Counted from the first letter of the stretch, positions 11,318-23,549 are shown. The stretch is 64,000 bases of DNA from Ligustrum vulgare (GCA_963555705.1 OY743179.1:16748692-16812691); one strand, 5' to 3'. The notes: generated from the sequence alone by a model not told the origin. Numbers and translations: made by a program.

Positions 11318-12831
11318 GGGAAAAATACATAAATAAAGTGATTATAAATGTCAATTTCAAAATTAAGGTGAAACCTATAAAATTTTAAAAATCATGTTAT
11401 AATTAGAGTCAATTAATTAAATTAAATAATTAAAATATTTTATTATATATATATATATATATATATATTAAGGTCACAATATTATATATTTCAAGTCACA
11501 AAACAAATTTTTTTAAGTTCACAAATGATTTCAAGGTCACAAATTATCAAAATAGTGGGTCACAAATTGAACTTATTTTTAGGTCACAATAACAAATTTT
11601 TTAAATCACGAACTGATTTTCAAGGTCACAAAATGTTAATAGAATTCAACATATTTTGAGGTCACAAATTATCAAATTATTAAATCACCTTTTTTTAATT
11701 ATCAATTATTTATCAAATTATTAGGTCATATTTACTTGATTTCTAAGTCACATCCCATCAATATTAGGTCACATATTTTCTTCAATCAAAATTTCAAAAT
11801 TATAGAAATTGTAGGGTTCACATTTTTTAAGTCACAACACAGTGCTCCATAAAAGTTGTGTCTCAATCACGGTGCCACACCACCGCTGCCACCACGGTGC
11901 CACACCGCCATCGTCATCGCGGTCTCCACCTTCAGTCAACCTCCATTCCCCCACTAGATCAAAGAACCACCACCACACACCAGATCAAAGCATCGAAGCA
12001 GCATAAGTCCCAAGCCGCACCACCACCACCACCATCACATCTATTTGCACACCACTTTCATCAACGACCATCAAACACCACCGCATCCACCACCACTCAT
12101 AGTCGGCTTCAGATCCGCAACTTCACCACTCCGACGTGCACCACCATCAAACCACCACCAGAAAAAGAGCACCACTATATCCACCAACACCTCCACCTCC
12201 ACCTCCGACCACTACCACCAAAATTGGAATCACCACCTCATTGCCACATCCACCACCACTACTGCCACACCGAAATCACCCCTCACCTCCATCGTCAACA
12301 ATAATAAAATCACCAAAAAATACTCACGAGATCAAAGGGCGGCCTAGATCGTCGATGCGCCGCCACATGGAAGAATGAGCAGTGATCTCACCGCTGCTAG
12401 GTCGAAGTAGCAGCGTAGATCTTCAGTTACCTATCATTGCCCCGCTGCATGGAAGAAGAAGCGATGATTTGTGCCATTGCTTGGTCTTCTGCAATGATCT
12501 GCGGGGTTGGGGTTGATATCTGCAGTAGCCACCAAATTGGGCGCCGCTGATTGATCCTCGTCTTCTGTTTGCACCGGTGTGGCTGCGGTGGGGATGGGGT
12601 TGAGTGGTGATATGTGCCAGAGAGAGAGAGAGAACGAATTGCTTATGGGAGAGAAATTGTTAAATTAGGGTTTGAAGTGGTGTGAAATAAAGATGAGATT
12701 GAGTAATTAATTTAATTCTAGAATATCATTATTTATTTATTTTAATTAATTAAAATCTGAATTTTGAAAAAATACAAGTTTCATCTTATTTATGAATTTA
12801 ATTCTTATAAAGTAGGGGTGAGTGTAATTTC
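11318..12831. mobile_element. probable DNA transposon with AT-rich ends and CCACCA-rich core
   Basis: The left part repeats GGTCACAAAT-like motifs many times (11475-11840). The core (11860-12310) is CCACCA-rich on the plus strand, which makes several spurious His/Pro/Thr ORFs. A (GA)n run lies near 12615. The outer 100 bp on each side are loosely inverted. No domain and no clean target duplication were seen. It abuts the point where the MATE gene is cut. Confidence 0.4.
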
Positions 12832-12832
12832 C

Positions 12833-14260
12833 ACTAAAACCTATTCTAAATCAACTAAATAAAAAGAATTCGAAATAAACTAAATGATAGAAATAATACT
12901 AAAATATTAAAATGCTGTTTTCGAGGCCTAAACAAACTCGGATGGCTAAAATCATCCCTACATCACGACATAGCACTGAGTATTGTTCACCTTATCGCTT
13001 CCTTTTCGAAAAGGTATTATGGGCTCAAATTTGAGCTCAAGCGCCAAATTTGTATTTTACGATTTTGCCATTTTTGTCCAATTGCTCCTCAATCCATGTA
13101 GCCATTTGTTCTACTTCTATATTAGTCTCGTCCACCTCCGAAGAACTCGGCCCCGAGTTATAATCAGGAGGCTCATCATCTCCATGAAACTTGTATATAT
13201 TTGCCACATTGAATGTACTAGAAATACCCATAGATAAACTGTTCATAATCTATAGGTAGAAATTGACCCATCATATAAGCTGGTGCAAATTTCAAATGAA
13301 ACGCGACCATCTTAACCATTTTGTCCTCTGAAACATCCATAACTTCGAAAAATCATTCAACTTCCACCAACCAATCTAGAAAATCCTCGATCTTCATATT
13401 ACCAAAGAACAGAGGAATATCTGCTTTAATCCGATAATCATCAAATGTATTTCGATTTTGATGATTTTGATTTCGCGGTGGTTCTTCAAATTCCTCTTCT
13501 AGCTCAAAATCACTTCCTTCTACTGAAGTCTCCTGTTATTTATCTTTCGAACTATTGGCTCAGCAACTCGATCACCATTATTTTCTCTATTTTATTTTTG
13601 ATCATTTTGCCCGTTATTTCCACCATTGTTGTAAGAGCTCGTAACTACAATTGATGGATCTCACCAAATTGAATAGTAAGATCATCAATTTCCCTATTTT
13701 GATCATCCAGATCTGCCCTAATAACTAGTACGTTAGCCATGAATATAAATTAAGAACATAGAGACGGGAAAAGCTTGCTTTGATACCACTTGACGCAGCA
13801 AAATTAAGGAATTCAAGCGAAAACCTTAAAGAAATATAAAACTGGAATCCACAAAAAATGAAAAATAATCTCACAGTTTATTAATTGAATGAATGAATAA
13901 AAACAAAGACTTAATCCTCTATTTATAGGGTCATAAAAACATAAAACATAGTCTAAATCAACTAGGAAAGCATAAAACCTATTTTAAATCAACTAAATAA
14001 AAAGAATTCGAAATAAACTAAATAACAAAAATAGTGCTAAAATATTAAAATGTAGTTTTTCGAGGTCTAAATGAACTCGGATGGCTAAAATCACTCATGC
14101 GTTCATCTCATCATTTTCTTTCCGAAAAAGTATTATGGGCCCAAATCTGAGCTCGAGCGCCAAAATTGTATTTTATGATTTTGTCATTTTTGGTCCAATT
14201 GCTCATCAATCCATGTAACCACTTGTTCTACATCAACTTCAATCTATGCATTCACTAAAC
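12833..14260 (-). mobile_element. rearranged Ty3/gypsy element, gag joined to integrase C-terminus
   Basis: Read on the minus strand there is an integrase tail fragment (14260-14105), an LTR (about 14101-13797), a primer-binding site TGGTATCAAAGC just inside it, and a gag ORF starting MANVLVIRADLDDQNREID near 13740. A gag segment [20 protein letters not shown] follows at about 13440-13370. The next block is a gypsy integrase tail, GISSTFNVANIYKFH (13246-13037), and then a second, truncated LTR (12962-12833). The two LTR regions share long strings such as CTCGGATGGCTAAAATCA. Protease, reverse transcriptase and most of integrase are deleted, and gag has stops. Confidence 0.7.
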
Positions 14261-14402
14261 GTCCTTAAACGAAGATATATAAATTACATAAGTTAATAAA
14301 TTATTTAAAGACACTTATTGAACACCTAGACATATGCTAATTGGTGAGCTTGAATATCATTACACTTAACAAAGAAAAATTGCAGATAAAACTAGATTTA
14401 AA

Positions 14403-14428
14403 ACACACACACACACACACACACACAC
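14403..14428. repeat. (CA)n microsatellite
   Basis: An uninterrupted CA run immediately precedes the DUF4283 ORF. Confidence 0.9.
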
Positions 14429-14445
14429 AAAACTGGATCTGGGGA

Positions 14446-16430
14446 ATGGCTCTCAAGCCTCCAGACCCACCACCACCGAACTCCTCCAGTGATAGCCTCC
14501 CTTCTTCGATGGCTGTCCCCGTATCTCAAGCATGGAATAAGTCTTTTTCATCTCTTTTCACAACCCCATCACTATTAGAGAAACCCCTCTCCGTTACCAA
14601 GCCTTCATCATTCAAGGGAGAACTTTTTGTCCAATTCTCAAGAGAGGATATTTTGGGATTTTCTTCCAAAAGTCGATATGCTCTTGTTGTTAAGTTTTCA
14701 AGATCTAAACCTCCCATGCCCAAGGTAAGATTTGCTCTTTCCACTTTTGATTTCAAAGGACATTATCAAGTTGGTCTTCTGGACTTTAAACATATTATAA
14801 TTGAATTTACTTTGGAAGAAGATTACGTTTGGATTATAGCCAACTCTCCAATGCATATCTTCAAAAGGTCATATGATTTTGATCCAAGAATTGAATCTCC
14901 AGTTGTGCTAATTTGGGTTTCTTTGCCCCTTCTCCCTTCTCAATTGCTCATGTTATTGGCAAGCGTTTAAAGGTTGATGAGGCAACTTCAAAGAGATTAA
15001 GGCCAAATGTTACAAGGATTTTGATTGAAATTGATGTCTTCAAGCCAAAACATGATAGAATCCGAGTTGGGAATGATGTTTTCAATGTTTCGCAAGAGAT
15101 AGTTTATGAGAATTGACCAAGTTATTGTCAATGTTGTTCTCACCTGGGCCATTCAAGTGAAGATTGTGTTGCAAAGGGGAGCCAGAATGCCCAAGGTTCA
15201 AGAATATGGAACGAAAATTGTCAAAAAAATAACTTCTGATGGAAGTGGTGACCTCACGTCACCATCGGCAGTTATGATGCCTACAAAAGTTAAGGAACTA
15301 GTTGCGAGAACTGTAGCGTCTAAGGTGCCTTCACAATCGAGTCTTGCATTGAGGATGGTTGCTTCTCAAGAAAATGTAGGAGCAATAAATTCTAATTGTA
15401 TAGATACTATTATTGATCCTTGAGTAATAGAATCAGCCATGTCTCCCCTAAATCCCAATACTACATCTACAGAGACTATACTAGAAATTTCGAAGAGGTA
15501 CCACCAATGATTCCTATAGTTATTGAGTCGCCTCCAATGCCTTCTAGTAAGGTTCTTCCAACCCTTAAATTGCCTCACCTCCTACTACTGAGGTACCACC
15601 CGAGCCTACACATGCCACTCCTCCTTTGGTAGAATCTATAGAGGGTACCCAATCTACAAAGGGGTCAGGTTCCAATTTACAGAGCGAAGCAGGGACAGTA
15701 CCACAAGCCTTCGCTCAGGGAATGTTTTTCTAACATGTTTTAACAGAGTCTACGATCAAGTTTATGTTGATAGATCACTTCAAGAAGCGACATGGCATGA
15801 AAGCTGGATCTACAATGAAATTTGCTATTGAGGACCTCATCCTCAAACATTTTGGTGGGGGTTGAACTTCCAACCTCATTGAGATTCAGTCTTCTCCACC
15901 TGCACCTATCCTTATTCCCATTATGGATAAGGTGCATGAACATATACAGAATGACATGGATGGTACGAGTTTAAGAGATTGCACAGAGTTTGTTGAGGCC
16001 TACATACCTTCCACTGGAGAGTCAGACTTGTCTTTAAGATAAGCTTTAGATGCAGTAGCCACGCATCCCTTGAGATGTGAGGCACCTGCTTTTCACCCGT
16101 CCAGTAGTGGTCCTTCATCTGGGCGATCTCATTTCACCATATGAGATCATTCACCGCTGAGCGACCCCGACCAGGACCAAGAATATTCAGATTTCTATGA
16201 TAGTTTTCAACTAAGATGGTCACTACGTATGACTTGTTCTATGTATCACTCTAAGCATAACATGAGGATCATACCCCATGAGCATCATTAAATGTTTTGC
16301 ACTTACTCCTTGTATTTACTATTTTTCATAGGCTCGTAATTTAGAATTTGAGTGTTTATCGTTCTACAATTTACTAGAGGCCAGGTCTATACCCCCCCCT
16401 CTTGTTTTATTGTTCTGAAATAAAGAAAAG
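14446..16430 (+). pseudogene. DUF4283 / zinc-knuckle ORF of a LINE-type element, broken
   Basis: The ATG at 14446 opens a Pro/Ser-rich start (MALKPPDPPPP). A DUF4283 domain follows, with SRYALVVKFSRSKPPMPKVR, GHYQVGLLDFKHIII and LEEDYVWIIANSPMHIFK. A frameshift with a small deletion lies near 14930. The next block reads IGKRLKVDEATSKRLRPN up to a stop at 15114-15116. Just past it comes a CCHC knuckle, CQCCSHLGHSSEDC. The rest to about 16140 is out-of-frame low-similarity sequence. The tail (16385-16480), with a C7 run and then A/T-rich simple sequence, resembles a LINE 3' UTR. No endonuclease or reverse transcriptase is present. Confidence 0.72.
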
Positions 16431-16639
16431 TACAAATTAAAAAAATTAAAAAATTAAAAAATAAAACCAAAACAAAGAAAAACTGCAAGCTACCCCATCT
16501 TTTACCTTTATAACACATTTCACACATAGAGTGGAGAAAGAGTAGCCTAAAGTAGCTTACAATGCTAGAGAAGTCTTCTCCTGCTCGTGACTTTGTGTAG
16601 GGCCCACACACTCCTGCTTGTAACGGGTAAGAGAACACT

Positions 16640-17300
16640 GTTGTACAATGCTAAAACAAGACTTCAAATAAATAATTGGAAGTAACCAATTAGGTTTGCG
16701 ATGAAATCTAGAAATTGATCAAGTGCTCCTCCACACAACAATTAATTTTATATAGCACTAGACAATCAAAACTATTTTTAACAGCAAGGCTTGCCTAAGA
16801 AAGGACAGAACTGTCAAGTGATCATTGGTCGAGTGGCCCTTGGGAAAGAACCGTGTCGACCATTAGAACTACTGGTCTTAGAACTAGAAATATATAGACT
16901 TATTCTTTATTCACTTCCGGATGAGGGATTCTTAGAAGAGCTACCGACTCCAACAACTGATATCAACCATGAAATGGGAATAGATAGATAACATCCTTCA
17001 CACACCAATAGAAGCATTTATTAACCTTGAAGAATTCTTATTATATTCATGCTTGGTATATATTAAACCAACAAGTGGCTTAAAAAGTTAGTAAAAGATT
17101 AAAAATGAGCAACTAATTATAAATATTAGCCACTAAACCATTCTTTGTATTGACAATGGCGACGAGAATACCACTTTCATCTGCTTGATGTCTAATTGGA
17201 AGATTCGGCACTTACAAATAAGACCCGTCCATCCTTTTTCTAGCATCAAGCTAATATTACATCTAATCAAAGATTATTAACAATCTTATATGAAGTTGAT
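16640..17300. other. unassigned spacer
   Basis: One 66-codon ORF (16791-16991) has no recognisable motif. No ends of mobile elements were found. Confidence 0.4.
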
Positions 17301-17307
17301 TTATTTG

Positions 17308-19500
17308 TGTTGGGAATCAAGTCAAATTCTCTTAATTTACCCTTAGATTTTGTGGTTATTCAAAGAAAAATAAAAAGATATGATGAAAATTTACGGACCG
17401 TCAAAATCTTTCACTATATGAAAATTCTTACAATCATACAGAATTTCATTACTAAACCCCTAAGTATTGTATGAAAAATATTTAATGATCAATACATTTC
17501 TCGTTTCCATATATACCAATGTCATGAACTCCCCGGATCAGAGCTTATGCAAGACCTTTCCTCAGACCTTGACACAACCAGAGACTGGTTCTCAACCATT
17601 CCACCGGGGTTGATCTCCTCCTTTGGTAACCTCACCGACAAGTTCACCGTCTTCTTCGTCAGTAGCAAACGGATAAATAAAATGACGTCCTCTCTCATGT
17701 AATTAAGCCAGGGCTCGAATGAGACGCTGTGGGATTTCATGATCGGTTTCAACAAAGAGAGACTACAAATTCCCGACCTTCACATTACTGCCGCCATATA
17801 AGCCCATACCCTTGCAGTAAGATGGCAGGAATTCAAGTTGTCCTTATAAAAAAACCTCCCAAGTATGGTGACCGGCCTCTTCAAGAGGGCAGAAAAGTAC
17901 ATAAATATGGAGAAGATCTTGTTCCCAATTAAAACTCAAGCTCTAGCCCCGAGATCGATCACGATCACCATAAAGGACACATCATCATCAGAGTATTCTA
18001 AATAGAGGAGTAAAAGGTCAAGGTCTGAGACGAGAATGGTCAACGATCCAGGACCTACCTAACCAGAAAAGAAATAATTATGGGATTCAAGACCCCATTC
18101 CTTTGAATGCATCACGATCTTGTATTCTAATGGAGATCAATGATATGGAAGAAGTACAGTTGCCAAGACCTGTCAAGGAAAAAATCACTTATAGTAACCA
18201 TAACAAATATTGCGACTTCCATAGAAGTTAAGGCCATACCACGGATGAGTGCAGGAATCTTCAGAGAGAGGTTGTGGCTCTAATCAAGAGAGGCCACCTA
18301 GGACAATTTGTCAAAAAAGATGATAAGAACATTCGTATTCCCGATAAAAATAATCAATAGAAAAATCAGCCCGTCGGTACGATAAACTTCATTGTCAGAG
18401 GAATTGCTTCGTGTGTAGATTTGTGAATGCTAGGAAAAATTATGTTCGAGCATTGGAAAATCAGACAATAGAGGTTGTCTTCCTAGAACCCGGCCTCCTA
18501 GCTAGTATCACCTTTGACAATAAGTCCATGAAAGGGTTTCTTATCCACACTTTGATGTCATTTTTGTGTCGACGATAATAGCTAACTTCAATGTGAAAAG
18601 GATTCTCATTGAAAATGGAAGTGCAACGAATGTCCTCTCCCTTAAAGCTTTCAACTAGATGCAAGTCCCATCGGACAAGCTTCAACTGGTCGTCAACCCT
18701 TTGACGGGTTTTGGAGGAGGATTTGTGAAACCAGAAGGTTTGACATACCTACCAACTTCCTTGGGATTGGAAGAAAGGCATGACACGAAATGACCCATTT
18801 TTCAGGTAGTAAAGACTCCGATGGCTTATAATACTATTTTGGGGAGACCTTTCTTCAATAGCATCAAAGACATTGTTTCAACATATCATTTGACGATTAA
18901 ATTATTGACTCTAGCAGGTATTGCCACTATACGAGGAGATCAAGCGGAGACAAGACGATATGTTACATGTATAAACAAAGGGAGTGTAGACTTGATGAGT
19001 GGGCCATTTCCAGAAGAATGCATGTCCACGGTAGAGGAGCTAGAGGTAGTCGTGATCTCAGAAGGGAAGATTTATTGCATTTCTTAAAAGGGAATCCTAA
19101 TGTCTTCGAATGGAGTGCGAAAGACATGCCAGGGATAAATCCTGACCTCATGGTCCAAAACCTCAATGTACAATTCGATAAAAAGTCAGTAGAACAACGA
19201 AGAAGGCAATTTGCCACCAAAAGAAGACATATCATCTGAGAAGAAGTGGACAATCTCTTAAAGGTAGGGTTCGAGAGTTAAAATATTCGCAATGGCTTTT
19301 CAATGTCGTCTTGGTGAAGAATGCCAATGACAAGTGGCATGTATGCATCAACTTTACAAAGTACTTCAAGCTCTGATATCACTTGTTGAGAATCGAATCA
19401 AAATCTCTTTAATTTACTCACATGATCATGAAAATTTACGGACCGTCAAACTTTCTAGCCAAACTCCTAAAAAATAATAAGATCCATTATCTTTTTATAG
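17308..19500 (+). mobile_element. degenerate Ty3/gypsy (Tat-like) gag-protease-RT remnant
   Basis: The plus strand carries a retrotransposon gag block (RDWFSTIPPGLISSFGNL, 17575-17650, then NETLWDFMIGFNKERLQIPD). It is followed by YCDFHRS and a LIKRGHLGQFV segment, then a protease-like block (ANFNVKRILIENGSA) in which the usual D-T/S-G active site reads ENGSA. MAYNTILGRPFFNSIKDIVS (18821-18880), LHFLKGNPNVFEWSAKDMPG and the start of reverse transcriptase (KWHVCINFTK) come next. Many stops are present. The flanks at 17308 and 19384 share a direct repeat (TTGRGAATC..., AAAATTTACGGACCGTCAAA), probably LTR remnants. RT stops abruptly at a TGATATCAGAGC-like primer-binding-site string read on the minus strand. 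Confidence 0.65.
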
Positions 19501-20193
19501 GAACAATAATTACTATATAGAAGAGTTCAATTTCAATTTAAACAAGGTAAAAGAAGCTTTTCTAGTGTTAAAAGGAAACATTCAAATCTATTAAAAAAAA
19601 GATTTCAATTTTTATTTTAATTCTTTTTTGAAATAGAAGTCCTGTAAAATTCAAAACAATCCTAATTGAAATCATTTTCAACATTCATTTAGAATAAGAA
19701 CTTGTCTAAGACAATTATTCCAGCAACTTGGAGATAATACAAGAGAGAATGGTGTCACACTTCACCATATTTCAATCATACTTACATGCTTCAAAAACGC
19801 ACTGTTGTTAAAGTCCTACAAGTTCATTAGGTGACAATGTGTTAAAACGTTTGTTAGTGTCATAGGTTAATTATTAGTCAATTTTATGTCTACATTAAAT
19901 ATGTTAATTTTTTACTAAAAGATTCATTTTAAGTTATTGTTAACTTGTTTATTAAAGTTAACAAATATTTTAACAGATAACAATCGTGACATGACAATTT
20001 GTGTTAAAAATAGGAGAGAGAAACATTAAATAGTTACTTATGGATAAATTTAGCACATTTAATATGACATTTAAAATAATAGTTAAAGTTAACATGTATA
20101 AATGACACTTAACATCTACTCTTTTGTCTATGAAGGTGTTTAAATAATAAAAGTTAACACATTTATTGTGGATGCTCTTACGAAACATGTGCT
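19501..20193. other. AT-rich spacer, no feature recognised
   Basis: The sequence is TTAACA-rich and non-coding, without recognisable genes or element ends. Confidence 0.4.
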
Positions 20194-21580
20194 AAGGGTC
20201 CGTTTGATTGAAAAGATGAAAAATAAAAGAAAAGAAAATAATTTTCTGGGAATTCAATTGCATGAAAATTATTTTCGTGGAAGATATTAATTGAAAGTAT
20301 TTGATTGAATTAATTTTCTAGGTGAAAAAGGTGAAAAAAAAATTCAAATTTTGTTGTTTATAATTGACATTATTTTTCATGATAAAAAAACAAATTTTAG
20401 TTATTTTAATTAATTTTTTTCACACGTTTGTATTGATAACAGTAATGTTAATATCTGGAAAAAAAATAAGTCAACTACCAACAACAAAAATGGCCAAACG
20501 TGACAAAAAGTGTTTTCCACAAAAGTTGGTAAATGTTTTCTCACCTTCAAAAGTTTGAAAACCCCTCACATGAGAGTTAAACATAGGCCTGAGCAAAAGA
20601 ACCAGAACTAGTGACTCGATTTGGTTCGATTCTTTCGAAAAAAAATTGTTTCTAAAAATCAAGAACTATTCAGTTCCGGTTCTTGGTTCAGAACCAGGAT
20701 TAGAACCAAGAACCAGAACCGATAGAACAAATTTTTCTTTTGTTTTTTGAAAAATATAAATTTAAGAAAAAAATATAAAGAAGACATCAATTCTTAATCT
20801 TAATACATGTTATTTGGTCCATTAATCATTCTCAATTACCCAATAATTATGGACTCATTCAACATTACAATAACTATAAGCAAAAGAAGTAATAAATAAA
20901 AAATCATAGATCAAAAATCATTTTTCTTTCATTGATTCTGTCGTTCAGTTTCAAGCCTCAGCCGTCGTTCTTCAAGAATTAACAAATAATAAATTTTCAC
21001 TCTACATCTTACAATCAATTGTTATCTTGTTTTCAAGGATTTGCTGGACTTGTGTGACTGTTCCTTGAAAAGGTGGAGAACTACGAGCAGAAATTGAAGA
21101 ATTTTTAGAAATAGCACATACACGAGGATGAGAGATATGTTACTGTCTGGAAAGGAATGAATATTTTGATGTAAAAAATAAATATGCTTGTATTCACATC
21201 TTAATCAAGGTCGATGGCCTTACTATTTTATGACTCTTTCCCGTCGGAATTTACTATCACTTCTCGCTTATGTTTGAAAATTTTAGTTTAGGTAAGCGGA
21301 ACCGGAATCTGAATCAAAGTCAAAAGAACTGAACGGTTCGATTTTGGTTCGATTATTCTCTTATGAAAAGAAACAACGGTTCTTTAAAAAGAACCATCAA
21401 TTCTTAGTTCGGTTCGGTTCCTGGGAACCAGAACCATATGAGATCACGTCCACACCTAATTAAACTAGAACACATTTGGATAAGAAAATATTCTCCATCA
21501 AACATGACAAAAGATGGGGAAAATGGTGGAATTTTCAATTTTTTTTTCATGAAAAAAGGATGACTATCAAACATGGCCCA
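20194..21580. mobile_element. older MITE split by a hAT element
   Basis: The left end AAGGGTCCGTTTGATTG and the right end GACTATCAAACATGGCCCA form an imperfect inverted repeat. The interior shows mirrored GAAAATNTTTTC motifs. The hAT element at 20584-21458 interrupts it. It is similar in style to the MITE at 46690-47072. Confidence 0.55.
20584..21458. mobile_element. non-autonomous hAT element, 875 bp, inverted relative of 1235-2148
   Basis: The ends TAGGCCTGAGCAAAAGAACC and CACGTCCACACCTA, and the flanks GTTAAACA / ATTAAACT (6 of 8 identical), give a diverged 8-bp target duplication. Interior strings around 20967-21060 are the reverse complement of 1620-1720, so the two copies belong to one family. 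No transposase is encoded. Confidence 0.75.
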
Positions 21581-22059
21581 TTGCCTAAATGTTAATTACA
21601 TACATTCATACATTATATTTAAAAGTTTTAAAATCAGGTATTTAAGAATTAATTCATAAAATCAGGTATTCATTCATTCAATATCTTAAAACTGAGACAA
21701 GGAAGACTCTCTCTAGAAATTCCAGCAGACTTCGATCAAGCCCAATTGATCAAACCTTCATGGATTTTCGTCGACTATCTTGTGTTCTCTCAAGCCAAGC
21801 TATTCCAACTTTGTTTGGCACTTACATAGTGTTTCTTCCATGGCTTCCATCGATTGAATCACATGTGACTATTTCGATCCTTTAGCTCATCTTTCTCCTA
21901 TTCGTTGTCTTTCAATTCATCATAAGCTAGTATTTATTCCTTCCTTAGTCTCCTTTGTTTATCAACAGTTTGGTAATCTTTTACTTTTAATTCGATTTGT
22001 TTGAATTTTTTTCTCTGTTGATTTGGGGATTATTATCGAGGTTTTATTGGTTGTTAAAT

Positions 22060-22221
22060 ATGGAAGAAATTGATAATAAGTGGCATTCTCTTTCATTGGA
22101 TCAAGAGGATAACAATGTATTAGTTGTTGATTCAAATATTATTAACTCACGAATCAAAAATTCCGAATTCAGTTTAATTGGTAGAGTGCTTACCAGGAGA
22201 AATTTCTTTCATAATGCCTTT
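22060..22221 (+). pseudogene. DUF4283-type ORF, N-terminal fragment
   Basis: The ATG at 22060 reads MEEIDNKWHSLSLDQEDNN, then SLIGRVLTRRNFFHNAF, the usual start of plant DUF4283/zinc-knuckle retroelement proteins. The frame then runs into unrelated sequence and stops at 22264-22266. About 300 bp of unassigned sequence separates it from the germin-like fragment. Confidence 0.6.
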
Positions 22222-22539
22222 TTTTTTTGGAAGTTTTCCTGTGATTGTTTGTGTAAATTTTATTGAACTTGATTGTTGCATTGTTGGTGAGTCGAATCTT
22301 TGAGTTTGTGGTTGGTTGAATCATTGAATTGTTTTGAATGACTATAGCAAAGTTGGATGACAAATCATCTAGCAGCACCACAGACTTTTAAGGTAGCGAA
22401 TGTAATTGGCAATTTATCTGCGTATATGGAAAGTTAATGATTTTGAGAGCTGGGATCCCTCATATTCTGGTGATAGTAGCTTAACTACCTGGATTGAACA
22501 CGCTTGGAATCATTTGTATGTTTTGACTACACACTATGA

Positions 22540-22884
22540 GGCATCGCTCCTCTCCATGTCCACCATCGAGCCACCAAGATTATTACCGTGCTAGAAGGCA
22601 GCATTCAAGTTGGCTTTGTAAACTCCAACCCGGAAAACAAGTTGATTAGCAAAGTCCAACAAAAGGGTGATGTTTTCATCTTCCCAATGGGGCTTGTTCA
22701 CTTACAGCGTAATGCGGGAAATGGAAATGTTATTTCCATCTCAACCGTGAGCAGCCAAAACCTCGAGATTTTCATTTGAGCGAGTTCTGTTTTCGGTTCT
22801 GTACCAGGTATTGAAAATGATTTTCTTGCCAAGGCTTTTCAGGTGGATAAGAGCACAATTGATAACCTCAAAGCACAATTTTAA
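22540..22884 (+). pseudogene. germin-like protein (cupin) C-terminal fragment
   Basis: One frame reads GIAPLHVHHRATKIITVLEG, QVGFVNSNPENKLISKV, GDVFIFPMGLVHLQRN, then VISISTVSSQNLEIFI, an in-frame TGA (22777-22779), and ASSVFGSVPGIENDFLAKAF ending in a proper TAA (22882-22884). This is the second part of a germin-like protein, an apoplastic metal-binding cupin. In the first cupin motif, His-x-His is kept but the Glu of R-A-T-E is Lys. The second-motif His is kept. No N-terminus, signal peptide or first exon is found upstream. With the stop and the lost ligand it is a pseudogene. Confidence 0.82.
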
Positions 22885-23189
22885 TTGGTTGGTCTTGCAA
22901 AATTATGTATTTTTTAAATATACAGGTACATTTTTGTTCAATATCAGAATTGATAGGTAATAGAATGTAGCATTGAGCAATAAGGTACATATTCCCAAAA
23001 TCAAGTATTTTTTTTTTATTCCTAAGCATTCGCGAATGGGATGTGAAGATACTTGAAACATATCTGACTGAAAGAGGATGATTGATAATGAACAAATTAA
23101 GTAAATTCTTCACTTAGTCATATTCTCTTAGCTTATTGTACATTTATGTTTGAGTGTTAATGCTTCAGCTAGGTGGCAAGTCCTTGGTG

Positions 23190-23380
23190 CACGAGTGTTG
23201 TATAAAGCCATTGTGAGATCTTCTACTTAATTAGTCCCAACGAAGCATTTTCCATAAAAATTTGCTTGGAAAGCCTTGAGAACATTCTGAAGGTTGGAGA
23301 TGCTGAGAAGAACCAAGTTTACACCGAAAATGTGAATGTCTTTTGCTCAGATGATTTATGATGCTGGTGGAGATGATAAG
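23190..23380 (+). pseudogene. importin subunit alpha C-terminal (ARM repeat) fragment
   Basis: The frame CCIKPL, stop, DLL shifts to ICLESLENILKVGDAEKN, then ENVNVF and, after another single-base shift, AQMIYDAGGDDK. Plant importin alpha has the same order (G-C-I-K-P-L-C-D-L-L, then C-L-E-G-L-E-N-I-L-K-V-G-E-A-E-K-N, then V-N-V-F-A-Q-M-I). In nuclear import this armadillo protein binds the nuclear localisation signal. At least one stop and two frameshifts make it dead. It lies about 300 bp after the germin-like fragment, on the same strand. Confidence 0.75.
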
Positions 23381-23549
23381 CGAGAAGTAGTAGATAAATC
23401 TTGCTTCCATACCTTTTGTTTATTTTATTATTCTTTTGCTTGAGGTAGTTGTGTTGGTGGTTGAGACAGATGTGCTACTGTTGAGATGGCGGCGGTGATG
23501 GTATTGAGACAATAATTAATTACAAATTTCGAATAAACACGTTAACTTT

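Noticed and set aside
11858..12378. Three overlapping ORFs rich in His, Pro and Thr
   Set aside because: They are frames of one CCACCA-rich low-complexity stretch inside a probable transposon. No domain, and all three frames are equally open.
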